Shown here: one piece after another, positions 6,555 through 12,615 of the stretch
How the letters are laid out: each line of letters begins with the position of its first letter
How positions within the stretch are numbered: the stretch's first letter is position 1
Source of the DNA: Brevundimonas sp. UBA5713
GTDB taxonomy: Bacteria; Pseudomonadota; Alphaproteobacteria; Caulobacterales; Caulobacteraceae
Direction: 5' to 3'
Length of the DNA stretch: 12,615 nt
Assembly (NCBI RefSeq): GCF_002419815.1
Contig: NZ_DIGV01000009.1
Location: forward strand, 1-12,615
Translations under genes and position numbers: made by a program
The notes under the pieces: model-generated
The model's input: the letters and a program-made list of their open reading frames with translations, nothing else
Told to the model about the DNA's origin: nothing
The model's database searches: none

Positions 6555-6791
6555 ATGCACGGCAAGCCCGACCCCAAGACCTTCCTGCTCGCTCAGGTCT
6601 TCATCACCTTCTTCATGTCCAAGACCATGTCGGCCTTCATGGGTGTGCTGCACATGGGCTTTACCCCGCTGTTCCTGCAAACATGGCCGCGTGACTGGGC
6701 CATCGCCTGGCCTGTCGCCTTCCTGCTGACTCAGATTTTCAGCCGCCTCGGCTTTAAGCTGGCTTTCACCATCCGCCGCCCGCGCATGTGA
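6555..6791 (+). CDS. DUF2798 family two-helix membrane protein
   Basis: A 78-aa protein with two hydrophobic helices, about 8-32 (LAQVFITFFMSKTMSAFMGV) and 40-65 (WAIAWPVAFLLTQIFSRLGF), separated by a short loop with HMGF. The AIAWPVAFLL stretch is typical of DUF2798, whose members are small inner-membrane proteins of unknown function. The C-terminus is basic (IRRPRM). The open frame extends upstream to 6402, but the family begins near the ATG at 6555. Only a weak AGAGA lies before it. The upstream hairpin cluster may be its leader. It is convergent with the HAAS-domain gene downstream. Confidence 0.75.
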   Translation: MHGKPDPKTFLLAQVFITFFMSKTMSAFMGVLHMGFTPLFLQTWPRDWAIAWPVAFLLTQIFSRLGFKLAFTIRRPRM

Positions 6792-6799
6792 CCCGCAAA

Positions 6800-6821
6800 G
6801 GGGCGGCAGCGGTGCCGCCCC
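6800..6821. terminator. GC-rich hairpin between convergent genes
   Basis: A perfect 9-bp stem, GGGGCGGCA (6800-6808) with TGCCGCCCC (6813-6821), and a 4-nt loop, nine bases past the DUF2798 stop and just before the end of the convergent HAAS gene. It has no T-run on the plus strand and only three T's on the minus strand, so it may stop transcription only weakly or protect 3' ends. Confidence 0.55.
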
Positions 6822-6828
6822 TGATCCA

Positions 6829-7944
6829 TCACCCTTGGGGTTGTCGACGATCCCGCCCGCTGGACAGACGCACGATCGCCCCCGCCATATGGATCACCTC
6901 GGTCAACAGCCCCACGACGATGATACCGCTCAGCAAGGCCACTTCAGGGGTTTCACGCCAGCTCTCGGTATCCAGCCGCCCCAGCACATCCGCCACGCTC
7001 TGCACCTGAATGATCTGGGCCAGCGGCGATACCATCGCTATCCACGCCAGCAGAACAAGCCCCAGCAGGCTCATCACCACATCGCCTGCCGCCGTCAGCC
7101 GCACCGGACTGCCCGTCACCACGCGCATCACATCAAAGGCGATCCGCACCAGCATCAACAGACCAAACGGCCAGTACAGCACCTGATAGACCTGCCGGAT
7201 CAGCTGGAGATTGTCTCCGTCCTCTCCCGCCAGCAGATCCAGATCCACACGCCCCATCGCGCCCCACCACCACATCAGAAACACGGTGGTGCAGATGGCG
7301 CTGGCCGCCGCCCCCGCCACGGGCGAGAACCCGTCATGGGTGCCGCCCCGCACGCCCGGTCTCGCACCCCGCACGCCTGATCTCAGGCCCGCTGCCACAC
7401 GGTCCCGCCCGCGCGCCCGATCCCTCGCAGCAAACGAGGACGGAAACTCGAACATACCCAGATCGCGTACCCGCCAGTGCGTCAGAAAGGCCGGCTTGCG
7501 GTCCAACCGCTCGATCACCCAGCCCGCCCCCGTCACCAGCCCCAGTGCAAACACCGTCCCATAGGCCGCATCACGGATACCGCGCGACAGGGCGTCCGCC
7601 AGATCGGCATCCCCACCCATCACCTTGATCAAGACGCCCAGCACCGTCACCGCCGCTACCCCCAGCAGTGCCACCCGCATGCTGAACTGCCACCACGGAT
7701 ACAGCTCCGGCCCCACAATCCCCTGCGGTCCGTCGGCATAGCGCGCCGCGACCACCAGCGGATGGCCCACCTCGCGCAGCATCTCCTCAAATGCGTCCTC
7801 GCCCAGGGCGTGGCCCAGCGCCTCCTCGCGCACCTCCACACGGGTCAGGATGTCATCCTTCAGTTCGGCAACGATATCGTCGCGCTTTTCCGGCGGCAGT
7901 TGCGCGGCCACGGCGGCCAAATAGGCCTCCAGCATCTTGTCCAT
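6829..7944 (-). CDS. HAAS-domain multi-pass membrane protein
   Basis: A 371-aa protein. Residues 1-75 (MLEAYLAAVAAQLPPEKRDDIVAELKDDI and on to REVGHPLVVAARY) match the helical HAAS/permease-prefix domain that is commonly encoded next to PadR regulators. The rest has about six membrane segments, beginning with WWQFSMRVALLGVAAVTVLGVL and ending with VALLSGIIVVGLLTEVIHMAG. Between the second and third helices is an Arg-rich loop (about 165-205) containing a duplicated 7-residue unit (R-S/P-G-V-R-G-A/G). The ATG at 7944 was chosen over the longer frame because AAGGG lies seven bases upstream and it follows the padR stop by 14 bases. It is co-transcribed with the PadR gene, which probably represses both. 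The signal or substrate is unknown. Confidence 0.8.
   Translation of the reverse strand: MDKMLEAYLAAVAAQLPPEKRDDIVAELKDDILTRVEVREEALGHALGEDAFEEMLREVGHPLVVAARYADGPQGIVGPELYPWWQFSMRVALLGVAAVTVLGVLIKVMGGDADLADALSRGIRDAAYGTVFALGLVTGAGWVIERLDRKPAFLTHWRVRDLGMFEFPSSFAARDRARGRDRVAAGLRSGVRGARPGVRGGTHDGFSPVAGAAASAICTTVFLMWWWGAMGRVDLDLLAGEDGDNLQLIRQVYQVLYWPFGLLMLVRIAFDVMRVVTGSPVRLTAAGDVVMSLLGLVLLAWIAMVSPLAQIIQVQSVADVLGRLDTESWRETPEVALLSGIIVVGLLTEVIHMAGAIVRLSSGRDRRQPQG
7346..7387 (-). repeat. 21-bp tandem duplication inside the HAAS gene
   Basis: Two 21-bp units (7346-7366 and 7367-7387) share CCCCGCACGCC and a closely similar remainder. They encode two copies of a 7-residue Arg/Gly-rich unit in a loop between membrane segments. 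The reading frame is kept. Confidence 0.6.
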
Positions 7945-7958
7945 TCCCTCACCCTTTT

Positions 7959-8282
7959 TCACAGCATGGCCTCCACCGAAGCCGACAGCGCACGCCATTC
8001 CACAGCCAGCCGCGCCAGCATCGCCTCCCCTTCGGGCGACAAACGGTAGAAGCGTTTTTTGCGCTTCTCTTCCTCACGCCACTCGCTGACCAGAAGCCCC
8101 TGTGCCTCCAGCCGTCGGAGCAACGGATAAAGGGTGCTCTCCTCCATCTCCACGCCGGCCGCAGACAGCGCCACGCGCAGGGAGTAGCCGTACTGCTCGC
8201 TCCGCAGCTGGGCCAAAACCGCCAGGATCAGCGATCCGCGCCTCAGTTCCAGTCGCAAGCTTTCGAACAAGTCGTCGGCCAT
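7959..8282 (-). CDS. PadR family transcriptional regulator
   Basis: A 107-aa winged-helix repressor, the standard size for the short PadR-s1 type. LRRGSLILAVLAQL (13-26) and YGYSL (31-35) form the first helices, STLYPLLRRLEAQGLL (49-64) is the recognition helix region, and KRKKRFYRLSPEG (73-85) is the basic wing; the C-terminal helix should dimerise. The ATG at 8282 is preferred; the frame opens at a GTG at 8321, but that lies within the promoter and palindromes. The HAAS membrane protein follows 14 bases later, the usual PadR-HAAS pairing in which the repressor controls its own operon. The inducing ligand is unknown. Confidence 0.9.
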   Translation of the reverse strand: MADDLFESLRLELRRGSLILAVLAQLRSEQYGYSLRVALSAAGVEMEESTLYPLLRRLEAQGLLVSEWREEEKRKKRFYRLSPEGEAMLARLAVEWRALSASVEAML

Positions 8283-8310
8283 GGCCACGCATCCACCGTT
8301 GCGCCACATA

Positions 8311-8338
8311 GTGTGTGACACACAGTGTATGGTACCAT
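8311..8338. promoter_or_regulatory. Probable PadR operator, two palindromes
   Basis: GTGTGT-G-ACACAC (8311-8323) is a perfect 13-bp palindrome, and ATGGTACCAT (8329-8338) is a perfect 10-bp palindrome. A related 12-bp direct repeat (ACAYAGTGTRTG at 8306-8317 and 8320-8331) overlaps the first. All overlap the padR -10 region and likely start of transcription, as expected of autorepression. PadR proteins generally bind such dyads; the link to this regulator is inference. Confidence 0.6.
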
Positions 8339-8355
8339 GCTCACAACCTTGTCAA
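8326..8355 (-). promoter_or_regulatory. Sigma-70 promoter of the padR-HAAS operon
   Basis: On the minus strand a perfect TTGACA (8355-8350) is followed after 18 bp by CATACA (8331-8326). Transcription would start near 8319, leaving a leader of roughly 37 nt before the ATG at 8282. This supports the downstream start codon for padR. Confidence 0.6.
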
Positions 8356-8376
8356 GGCGCGCGCTTGCGTCGGCCT

Positions 8377-8407
8377 TTGACTCAGATGCCCGTTAAGTGT
8401 TTCTTAA
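8377..8407 (+). promoter_or_regulatory. Promoter with CtrA box and GANTC site
   Basis: TTAA at 8393-8396 and TTAA at 8404-8407 are spaced by exactly seven bases, the TTAA-N7-TTAA binding site of the cell-cycle regulator CtrA. A CcrM methylation-type site, GACTC, lies at 8379-8383 and overlaps a possible -35 (TTGACT, 8377-8382). The box lies within or next to the core promoter of the small gene at 8426. Whether CtrA would activate or repress cannot be told from the sequence. Confidence 0.6.
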
Positions 8408-8425
8408 GTCACAGGGAGGGCAAAA

Positions 8426-8641
8426 ATGATGTTTAGGATGGTCACACCTACGCCACCACAGGATGAGGGTCATTGGACCTTGCTTCAGCAGCGGCTGGAC
8501 CGCGCTCTGTGGCAGTGGGATCGCCCGCTGCTCAAGGCGGGTTCGGGCATTACGCGCTTTGTCATCACGCATGACCCGTCACGCCTCGACTTCGACGATT
8601 TCGACGAAGCCGAGACCATGTTCGAGATGATGGAAGACTGA
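8426..8641 (+). CDS. Small acidic protein of unknown function
   Basis: 71 aa, with no family recognised. It starts at an ATG five bases after GGGAGGG, a strong ribosome-binding site, so it is likely a real and well-translated gene. Residues 16-37 (HWTLLQQRLDRALWQWDRPLLK) suit an amphipathic helix rich in Trp; residues 41-50 (GITRFVITHD) are probably a strand; the last 20 residues are highly acidic with repeating Asp-Phe (DFDDFDEAETMFEMMED). There is no signal peptide or membrane segment. It has its own promoter region with a CtrA box and its own terminator, so it is monocistronic, and it diverges from padR. The tail suggests binding to a basic partner, which is only a guess. Confidence 0.8.
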   Translation: MMFRMVTPTPPQDEGHWTLLQQRLDRALWQWDRPLLKAGSGITRFVITHDPSRLDFDDFDEAETMFEMMED

Positions 8642-8645
8642 CCGT

Positions 8646-8676
8646 CCCGCCCACTGCGACAGTGGGCGGGTTTTTT
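8646..8676 (+). terminator. Strong rho-independent terminator
   Basis: A perfect 11-bp stem, CCCGCCCACTG (8646-8656) with CAGTGGGCGGG (8660-8670), a 3-nt loop and six T's (8671-8676). It follows the 71-aa gene stop by four bases. It lies just beyond the end of the convergent symporter gene but has no T-run in that direction. Confidence 0.95.
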
Positions 8677-8680
8677 GTCA

Positions 8681-9961
8681 TCAGATCCCCGCCGCCATCT
8701 CGCGGTCGGGCTCCACATCCTCACCCTGCACCATGCGCGTCACGGCCAGATCCGCCGTCACATTGCCCAGCGTCCGGAAGATGTCGGGGATCACCTCAAC
8801 CGCCAGCAACAGCGGCAGCATTTCCAGCGGCACCCCCATGGCGATGCAGATGGGCGCAATCGACGCAAAGAAGCTGACCTGCCCCGGCAGACCCACCGTG
8901 CCCACCGAAATCAGCGCCGCCGTCAGCATGGCCGCAATCAGCTGGCCCGCACTCGGCTCGATGCCGAACAGATGGGCGCAATACAGCGCCACACCCAGAT
9001 TGGCGACCGGCGAGGTGATGCGGAACACCGCCACCGCCAGCGGCAGGACCAGACCCGCCGTCGCGCGACGCACGCCCAGCGCATCCACCGCCCGCTCCAC
9101 CATGACCGGCAGGCTGGCCAGCGATGACTGGGTCGAAAACGCCACCACCTGCGCCGGCGCCGCCGCCCGCGCAAAGCGGGTCAGGCTCACACGGCCAAAG
9201 ACCATCACCAGCGGATAGAACAGCAGGCCAATGCCGATACAGGCCAGCGAGATCACCACCACATAGTGCAGCAGCACGCCCGCCGCGCTGGCCCCCGCCG
9301 TCAGGCCTACGCCCAGCGACAAGGCAAACACGCCCACCGGTGCCGCCACCAGCACCCAGCGCACGATGATAATCATCGTCTCGCCGACCGCCTCGAAAAA
9401 GGTGGTCAGCGGCGCGCGCAGCCGCTCCGGCAGGCGCGAGGCCGCAAAGCCAAAGAAGACAGCAAAGACAACGATGCCCAAAATGGCATCCTCCGCCGCC
9501 GCACGGATCGGGTTGGACGGCGCAATCGTCTTCAGGAACTCGCCAAACGGTGCCCCAGCGCCCACGCCCTCGGCACTGGCCGGAGCCGCCGCCAGCAGCA
9601 GACGGCCGCCTTCGGGATCAATCGGCCACAGGCTCAGCAGCCCATAGGACACCGCCACCGAATAGCAGACCGAGAACAGGATCAGCGCCGCAAACCAGCC
9701 GACCGCCTTCATGGCGATCCGTCCCGCTCGCGCCGCATCGGCAATCGAGGCCACACCCGTCACCAACAGGCTGAACACCAGCGGCACAATGGTCATACGC
9801 AGGGCATTCAGCCACAGCTGGCCAATCGACTGGATAAAGTCCGCCGTGCCCGTGCCCCCCGGCAGGCCCCAGCGCTGCGCGCCCATGCCCGCCGCCAGAC
9901 CCAGCACGAGCGCCAGCAGAACCTGCACGCTCAGCGAGGTCAGAAACCGTTTCGCCTTCAT
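8681..9961 (-). CDS. DAACS/SDF-family dicarboxylate/amino acid symporter, divergent
   Basis: A 426-aa multi-pass transporter of the glutamate/aspartate/C4-dicarboxylate symporter family. The family scaffold is clear: an N-terminal LVLGLAAGMGAQ, NALRMTIVPLVFSLLVTGV, the HP1 serine-rich loop STQSS (276-280), and the TM8 motif with Asp393, Arg396 and Asn400, equivalent to the Asp, Arg and Asn of GltPh that hold an amino acid substrate and sodium. The TM7 motif NMDGT is replaced by ANLGV (320-324), so the usual sodium-coordinating Asn and Asp are absent; coupling may be by protons or otherwise unusual. The ATG at 9961 overlaps the stop of the upstream membrane gene by four bases (ATGA), implying coupled translation. 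The substrate is not predictable beyond an acidic amino acid or dicarboxylate. Confidence 0.85.
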   Translation of the reverse strand: MKAKRFLTSLSVQVLLALVLGLAAGMGAQRWGLPGGTGTADFIQSIGQLWLNALRMTIVPLVFSLLVTGVASIADAARAGRIAMKAVGWFAALILFSVCYSVAVSYGLLSLWPIDPEGGRLLLAAAPASAEGVGAGAPFGEFLKTIAPSNPIRAAAEDAILGIVVFAVFFGFAASRLPERLRAPLTTFFEAVGETMIIIVRWVLVAAPVGVFALSLGVGLTAGASAAGVLLHYVVVISLACIGIGLLFYPLVMVFGRVSLTRFARAAAPAQVVAFSTQSSLASLPVMVERAVDALGVRRATAGLVLPLAVAVFRITSPVANLGVALYCAHLFGIEPSAGQLIAAMLTAALISVGTVGLPGQVSFFASIAPICIAMGVPLEMLPLLLAVEVIPDIFRTLGNVTADLAVTRMVQGEDVEPDREMAAGI

Positions 9962-10545
9962 CGGACACCGCCCGTTTGATCAGGCTGAGCCCCCGCCTCG
10001 CGGCGCTGCATGGCCACGGCCACCCCGCTACCGCCCACAGCCGCCAGCAAGGCCCCCAGCGCCAGCCAATAGCCCTCCAGCACCTCGATATCGACCCGCA
10101 TCGCCTGACCCAGCATCTGGGCGAACTGGCGCTCCAGATCATTCTCCGCGCCCGGCCTCTCTTCCTGCTTCTCGGCCACCTCGGCCCGCATGGTCGAGAC
10201 CATCTGCGTCATCCCGCCGAACACCAGCGCCAGAGACACCGCCGATGTCGCCAGCATGGCCAGCGCCCGCTGCCGCGCCCCGCGCAGCACAAACCCCAGC
10301 ACCAGCCCCAGCGGGATCAGCACCAGCGCGCCGATAGCCCACCACGCCTGCCCCTGCCCTTCGGGCGTAATAGCAAAGTCCGGCAGATCGATCGTCCCCG
10401 TCGCCAGCTGATAGCCGCTCGACTGCACCAGCGCATCGCCATTGCAGCTCACAACCACCCACGGCAGGAAAAAGGCCAGCAAGGCCAACACCTTCGCCAC
10501 CCTTGCCAGCCACAAACCGACAGCGCTGAACGTCATCCCGAACAT
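9958..10545 (-). CDS. Unknown four-helix membrane protein coupled to the symporter
   Basis: 195 aa, with no named family recognised. Hydrophobic segments lie near 8-35 (VGLWLARVAKVLALLAFFLPWVVVSC, ending in a Cys), 67-88 (AWWAIGALVLIPLGLVLGFVL), 95-115 (ALAMLATSAVSLALVFGG) and 160-178 (LALGALLAAVGGSGVAVAM). Between helices three and four is a charged stretch (AEVAEKQEERPGAENDLERQF) that may form a coiled coil or a soluble loop. The ATG at 10545 was chosen over an upstream TTG (10551) in the same frame; the Shine-Dalgarno sequence is weak (AAGAG). The stop codon overlaps the symporter start, so the two are probably made together, and this protein could be a partner or regulator of the transporter. 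That role is inference. Confidence 0.7.
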   Translation of the reverse strand: MFGMTFSAVGLWLARVAKVLALLAFFLPWVVVSCNGDALVQSSGYQLATGTIDLPDFAITPEGQGQAWWAIGALVLIPLGLVLGFVLRGARQRALAMLATSAVSLALVFGGMTQMVSTMRAEVAEKQEERPGAENDLERQFAQMLGQAMRVDIEVLEGYWLALGALLAAVGGSGVAVAMQRREAGAQPDQTGGVR

Positions 10546-10592
10546 CCCCAACTCTTCACGTCACCACGGACCTTGGCACCCCAAGCCTCAAA

Positions 10593-10631
10593 GCGAAAGA
10601 GAGGTTCCACACTTCCCTTATGGTCTTTCGC
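10593..10631. repeat. 8-bp inverted repeat upstream of uvrB
   Basis: GCGAAAGA (10593-10600) and TCTTTCGC (10624-10631) are perfect complements with a 23-bp spacer, in the roughly 120-bp gap between the divergent unknown membrane gene and uvrB. It could be a regulator site or a leader hairpin. No alphaproteobacterial SOS box (GTTC-N7-GTTC) was found; GTTC at 10604 lacks its partner. Confidence 0.35.
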
Positions 10632-10687
10632 ACAACACCGGCACTGCCCACTGGCAACCGGCCCCCATGATGACTAGTTTAATGTTC

Positions 10688-12615
10688 ATGGCCCGTTCCC
10701 CCTCGACCCCGCCCAAGAAGCCCGCGACCAACGTGCAAAAGCCGGTCCACGTCTCGGACCCCGCCCGCGCGGCCGAGAACCAGCAGGCCCTCGAACAGGC
10801 CAAAGCCATCAAGAAGGGCGTCGCCGAAGCCCCCGCCCCCTTCCTACACGACAGCGCCACACCCCCGCGCCACCTGCCCATGTTCGGCACCGGCCCGCGC
10901 CTGACGCCCGAGGAAGCCCCCTCAGCCCCGTCGGACTGGCAGCCCCACCGCCCGGACCGCCCCAAGAACAAACTGTCCAAGCCCTTCCGTCTGGAGACCA
11001 AATACACCCCCGCCGGCGACCAGCCCCAGGCCATCGCCGAACTGGTCGAACAGGCTCAGGCGGGCGAGCAGAACCAAGTCCTCCTCGGCGTCACCGGCTC
11101 GGGCAAGACCTTCACCATGGCCAAGGTGATCGAGGAAACCCAGCGCCCCGCGCTTATCCTCGCCCACAACAAGACCCTCGCCGCCCAACTCTATTCGGAG
11201 TTCAAGGCCTTCTTCCCCGACAATGCGGTCGAGTATTTCGTCTCCTACTACGACTACTACCAGCCCGAGGCCTACGTCCCGCGCACCGACACCTATATCG
11301 AGAAGGACTCATCCATTAACGAGCAGATCGACCGGATGCGCCACTCGGCCACCCGCGCGATCCTCGAGCGCGACGACGTCATCGTTGTGGCCTCCGTCTC
11401 CTGCATCTACGGTATCGGCTCGGTCGAGACCTACACCGCCATGACCTTCGGCCTACAGGTCGGCGACACCATCGACGAGGCCAAACTCCGCGCCGACCTC
11501 ATCGCCCTGCAGTACAAGCGCAACGACCTGCATTTCGAGCGCGGTATGTTCCGCAAGCGCGGCGACACCCTCGAAATCTTCCCTGTCCACTTGGAAGACC
11601 GCGCCTGGCGCATCTCCCTCTTCGGCGACGAGATCGAGGCCATCGACGAGTTCGACCCCCTCACCGGCAAAAAGACCGCCAGCTTGGAGCAGGTCACCGT
11701 CTACGCCGCCAGCCACTACGTCACACCCCGCCCGACCCTCAATCAGGCCATCACCGGCATCAAGGCCGAGCTGAAGGAAACCCTCGACTGGATGGTCGAG
11801 AACGGCAAGCTGCTGGAAGCCCAGCGCCTAGAGCAACGCACCCGCTTCGATCTGGAAATGATGGAGGCCACCGGCTCCTGCGCGGGCATCGAGAACTACA
11901 GCCGCTGGCTCACAGGCCGCGCGCCGGGCGAGCCCCCGCCTACCTTCTTCGAATACATCCCCGACAACGCCCTTCTGTTCGTGGACGAAAGCCACGTCAC
12001 CGTCGGCCAGATCGGCGCCATGTTCCGCGGAGACTACCGCCGCAAGTCCACTCTGGCCGAGTACGGCTTCCGCCTCCCCTCCGCCATCGACAACCGCCCG
12101 CTCAAGTTCGAGGAATGGGACGCCATGCGCCCCCAGACGGTCTTCGTCTCCGCCACCCCCGGCGCGTGGGAGCTTGAGAAGTCCGGCGGCGTCTTCACCG
12201 AACAGGTCATCCGCCCCACCGGCCTGATCGACCCGCCCGTCGAGATCCGCCCCGTCTCCGGCACCACCCGCAACCAGATCGACGACGTCATCGACGAGGT
12301 AAAGGCCACCGCCGCCAACGGCTACCGCTCCCTCGTCACCACCCTCACCAAGAAGATGGCCGAGGACCTGACCGAGTACATGCACGAACAGGGCGTCCGC
12401 GTCCGCTACATGCACTCCGACATTGATACCTTGGAGCGCATCGAAATCCTGCGCGACCTGCGTCTGGGCAGCTTCGACTGCCTCATCGGCATCAACCTGC
12501 TACGCGAGGGTCTCGACATTCCCGAGTGCGGCCTCGTCGCCATCCTCGATGCCGACAAGGAAGGCTTCCTGCGCTCGGAAACCTCACTCATCCAGACCAT
12601 CGGCCGCGCCGCGCG
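10688..12615 (+). CDS. uvrB: UvrB, excinuclease ABC subunit B (C-terminus beyond window)
   Basis: The damage-verifying helicase-like subunit of nucleotide excision repair; with UvrA it loads onto DNA and recruits UvrC. Motifs present: GDQPQAI, Walker A GVTGSGKT (134-141), the beta-hairpin region YYDYYQPEAYVP (187-198), the Walker B DESH (433-436), VFVSATPG and motif VI QTIGRAAR at the window edge. 642 codons are present; the rest of domain 3 and the UVR domain that contacts UvrC are missing only because the window ends. The family core starts at Phe100, so there is an extension of about 95 residues rich in Pro, Lys and Ala, probably disordered. The start is uncertain: in-frame ATGs lie at 10667, 10670, 10682 and 10688, none with a good Shine-Dalgarno sequence. 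Confidence 0.95.
   Translation, partial: MARSPSTPPKKPATNVQKPVHVSDPARAAENQQALEQAKAIKKGVAEAPAPFLHDSATPPRHLPMFGTGPRLTPEEAPSAPSDWQPHRPDRPKNKLSKPFRLETKYTPAGDQPQAIAELVEQAQAGEQNQVLLGVTGSGKTFTMAKVIEETQRPALILAHNKTLAAQLYSEFKAFFPDNAVEYFVSYYDYYQPEAYVPRTDTYIEKDSSINEQIDRMRHSATRAILERDDVIVVASVSCIYGIGSVETYTAMTFGLQVGDTIDEAKLRADLIALQYKRNDLHFERGMFRKRGDTLEIFPVHLEDRAWRISLFGDEIEAIDEFDPLTGKKTASLEQVTVYAASHYVTPRPTLNQAITGIKAELKETLDWMVENGKLLEAQRLEQRTRFDLEMMEATGSCAGIENYSRWLTGRAPGEPPPTFFEYIPDNALLFVDESHVTVGQIGAMFRGDYRRKSTLAEYGFRLPSAIDNRPLKFEEWDAMRPQTVFVSATPGAWELEKSGGVFTEQVIRPTGLIDPPVEIRPVSGTTRNQIDDVIDEVKATAANGYRSLVTTLTKKMAEDLTEYMHEQGVRVRYMHSDIDTLERIEILRDLRLGSFDCLIGINLLREGLDIPECGLVAILDADKEGFLRSETSLIQTIGRAA

Noticed and set aside
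6377..6577. 66-aa minus-strand frame across the hairpin cluster
   Set aside because: There is no ribosome-binding site at its start, no recognised family, and it overlaps the start of the DUF2798 gene; the hairpins explain the region better.
9266..9979. 237-aa open frame antisense to the symporter gene
   Set aside because: Composition is dominated by Arg, Gln and His, typical of a GC-rich shadow frame, and it lies wholly opposite a clear transporter gene.
10139..10513. 124-aa Gly/Ala-rich frame on the minus strand
   Set aside because: It overlaps the four-helix protein in another frame on the same strand; composition is repetitive and no ribosome-binding site is evident.
10604..10617. SOS (LexA) box for uvrB
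   Set aside because: GTTC at 10604 is followed at the right spacing by CCCT rather than GTTC, so the alphaproteobacterial LexA consensus is not met.
1..12615. CRISPR array, insertion sequence, phage or toxin-antitoxin module
   Set aside because: No regularly spaced repeats, transposase, integrase, terminal inverted repeats with target duplications, or recognisable toxin or antitoxin frames were seen.

Overview
The window looks like a stretch of chromosome from a high-GC alphaproteobacterium, most likely a member of Caulobacterales or a close relative. This rests on three things: the gene families present (nadA, threonine ammonia-lyase, host-attachment-family protein, DUF2798, uvrB), an exact match to the alphaproteobacterial general stress promoter (GGAAC-N16-CGTT at 2094-2118), and a perfect CtrA box (TTAA-N7-TTAA) beside a CcrM-type GANTC site at 8379-8407. 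The taxonomy is inference. No rRNA, tRNA, CRISPR array, insertion sequence or phage gene was seen.

Layout. 1-2042 (minus): a tight operon of nadA (quinolinate synthase), an M50 site-2-protease-like membrane peptidase and the first 17 codons of another gene. A 21-bp palindrome just upstream of nadA is a good operator candidate. 2094-3740 (plus): a stress-type promoter, a 213-aa membrane-anchored protein and a 250-aa lipoprotein that look like distant paralogs sharing two cysteines. 3814-5355 (plus): threonine ammonia-lyase followed by a bidirectional terminator. 5369-6314 (minus): a DUF3060 exported protein and a host-attachment-family protein with its own terminator. 6315-6554: no convincing gene, but four adjacent hairpins. 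6555-6791 (plus): a DUF2798 two-helix membrane protein.

6829-8355 (minus): a PadR repressor gene plus a HAAS-domain membrane protein, read from a promoter overlapping palindromes that are probably the PadR operator. 8377-8676 (plus): a small acidic 71-aa protein of unknown function, with CtrA and GANTC signals in its promoter and a strong terminator. 8681-10545 (minus): an unknown four-helix membrane protein overlapping by 4 bp a divergent glutamate/aspartate-type (DAACS/SDF) symporter that lacks the usual NMDGT sodium-site motif. 10688-12615 (plus): uvrB with a long N-terminal extension, cut off by the window edge at motif VI.

Most of the genes are housekeeping. The less explained parts are the stress-promoter paralog pair, the CtrA-box mini-protein, the hairpin cluster at 6406-6527 and the atypical symporter with its coupled membrane partner. 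No function is claimed for the unknown genes.
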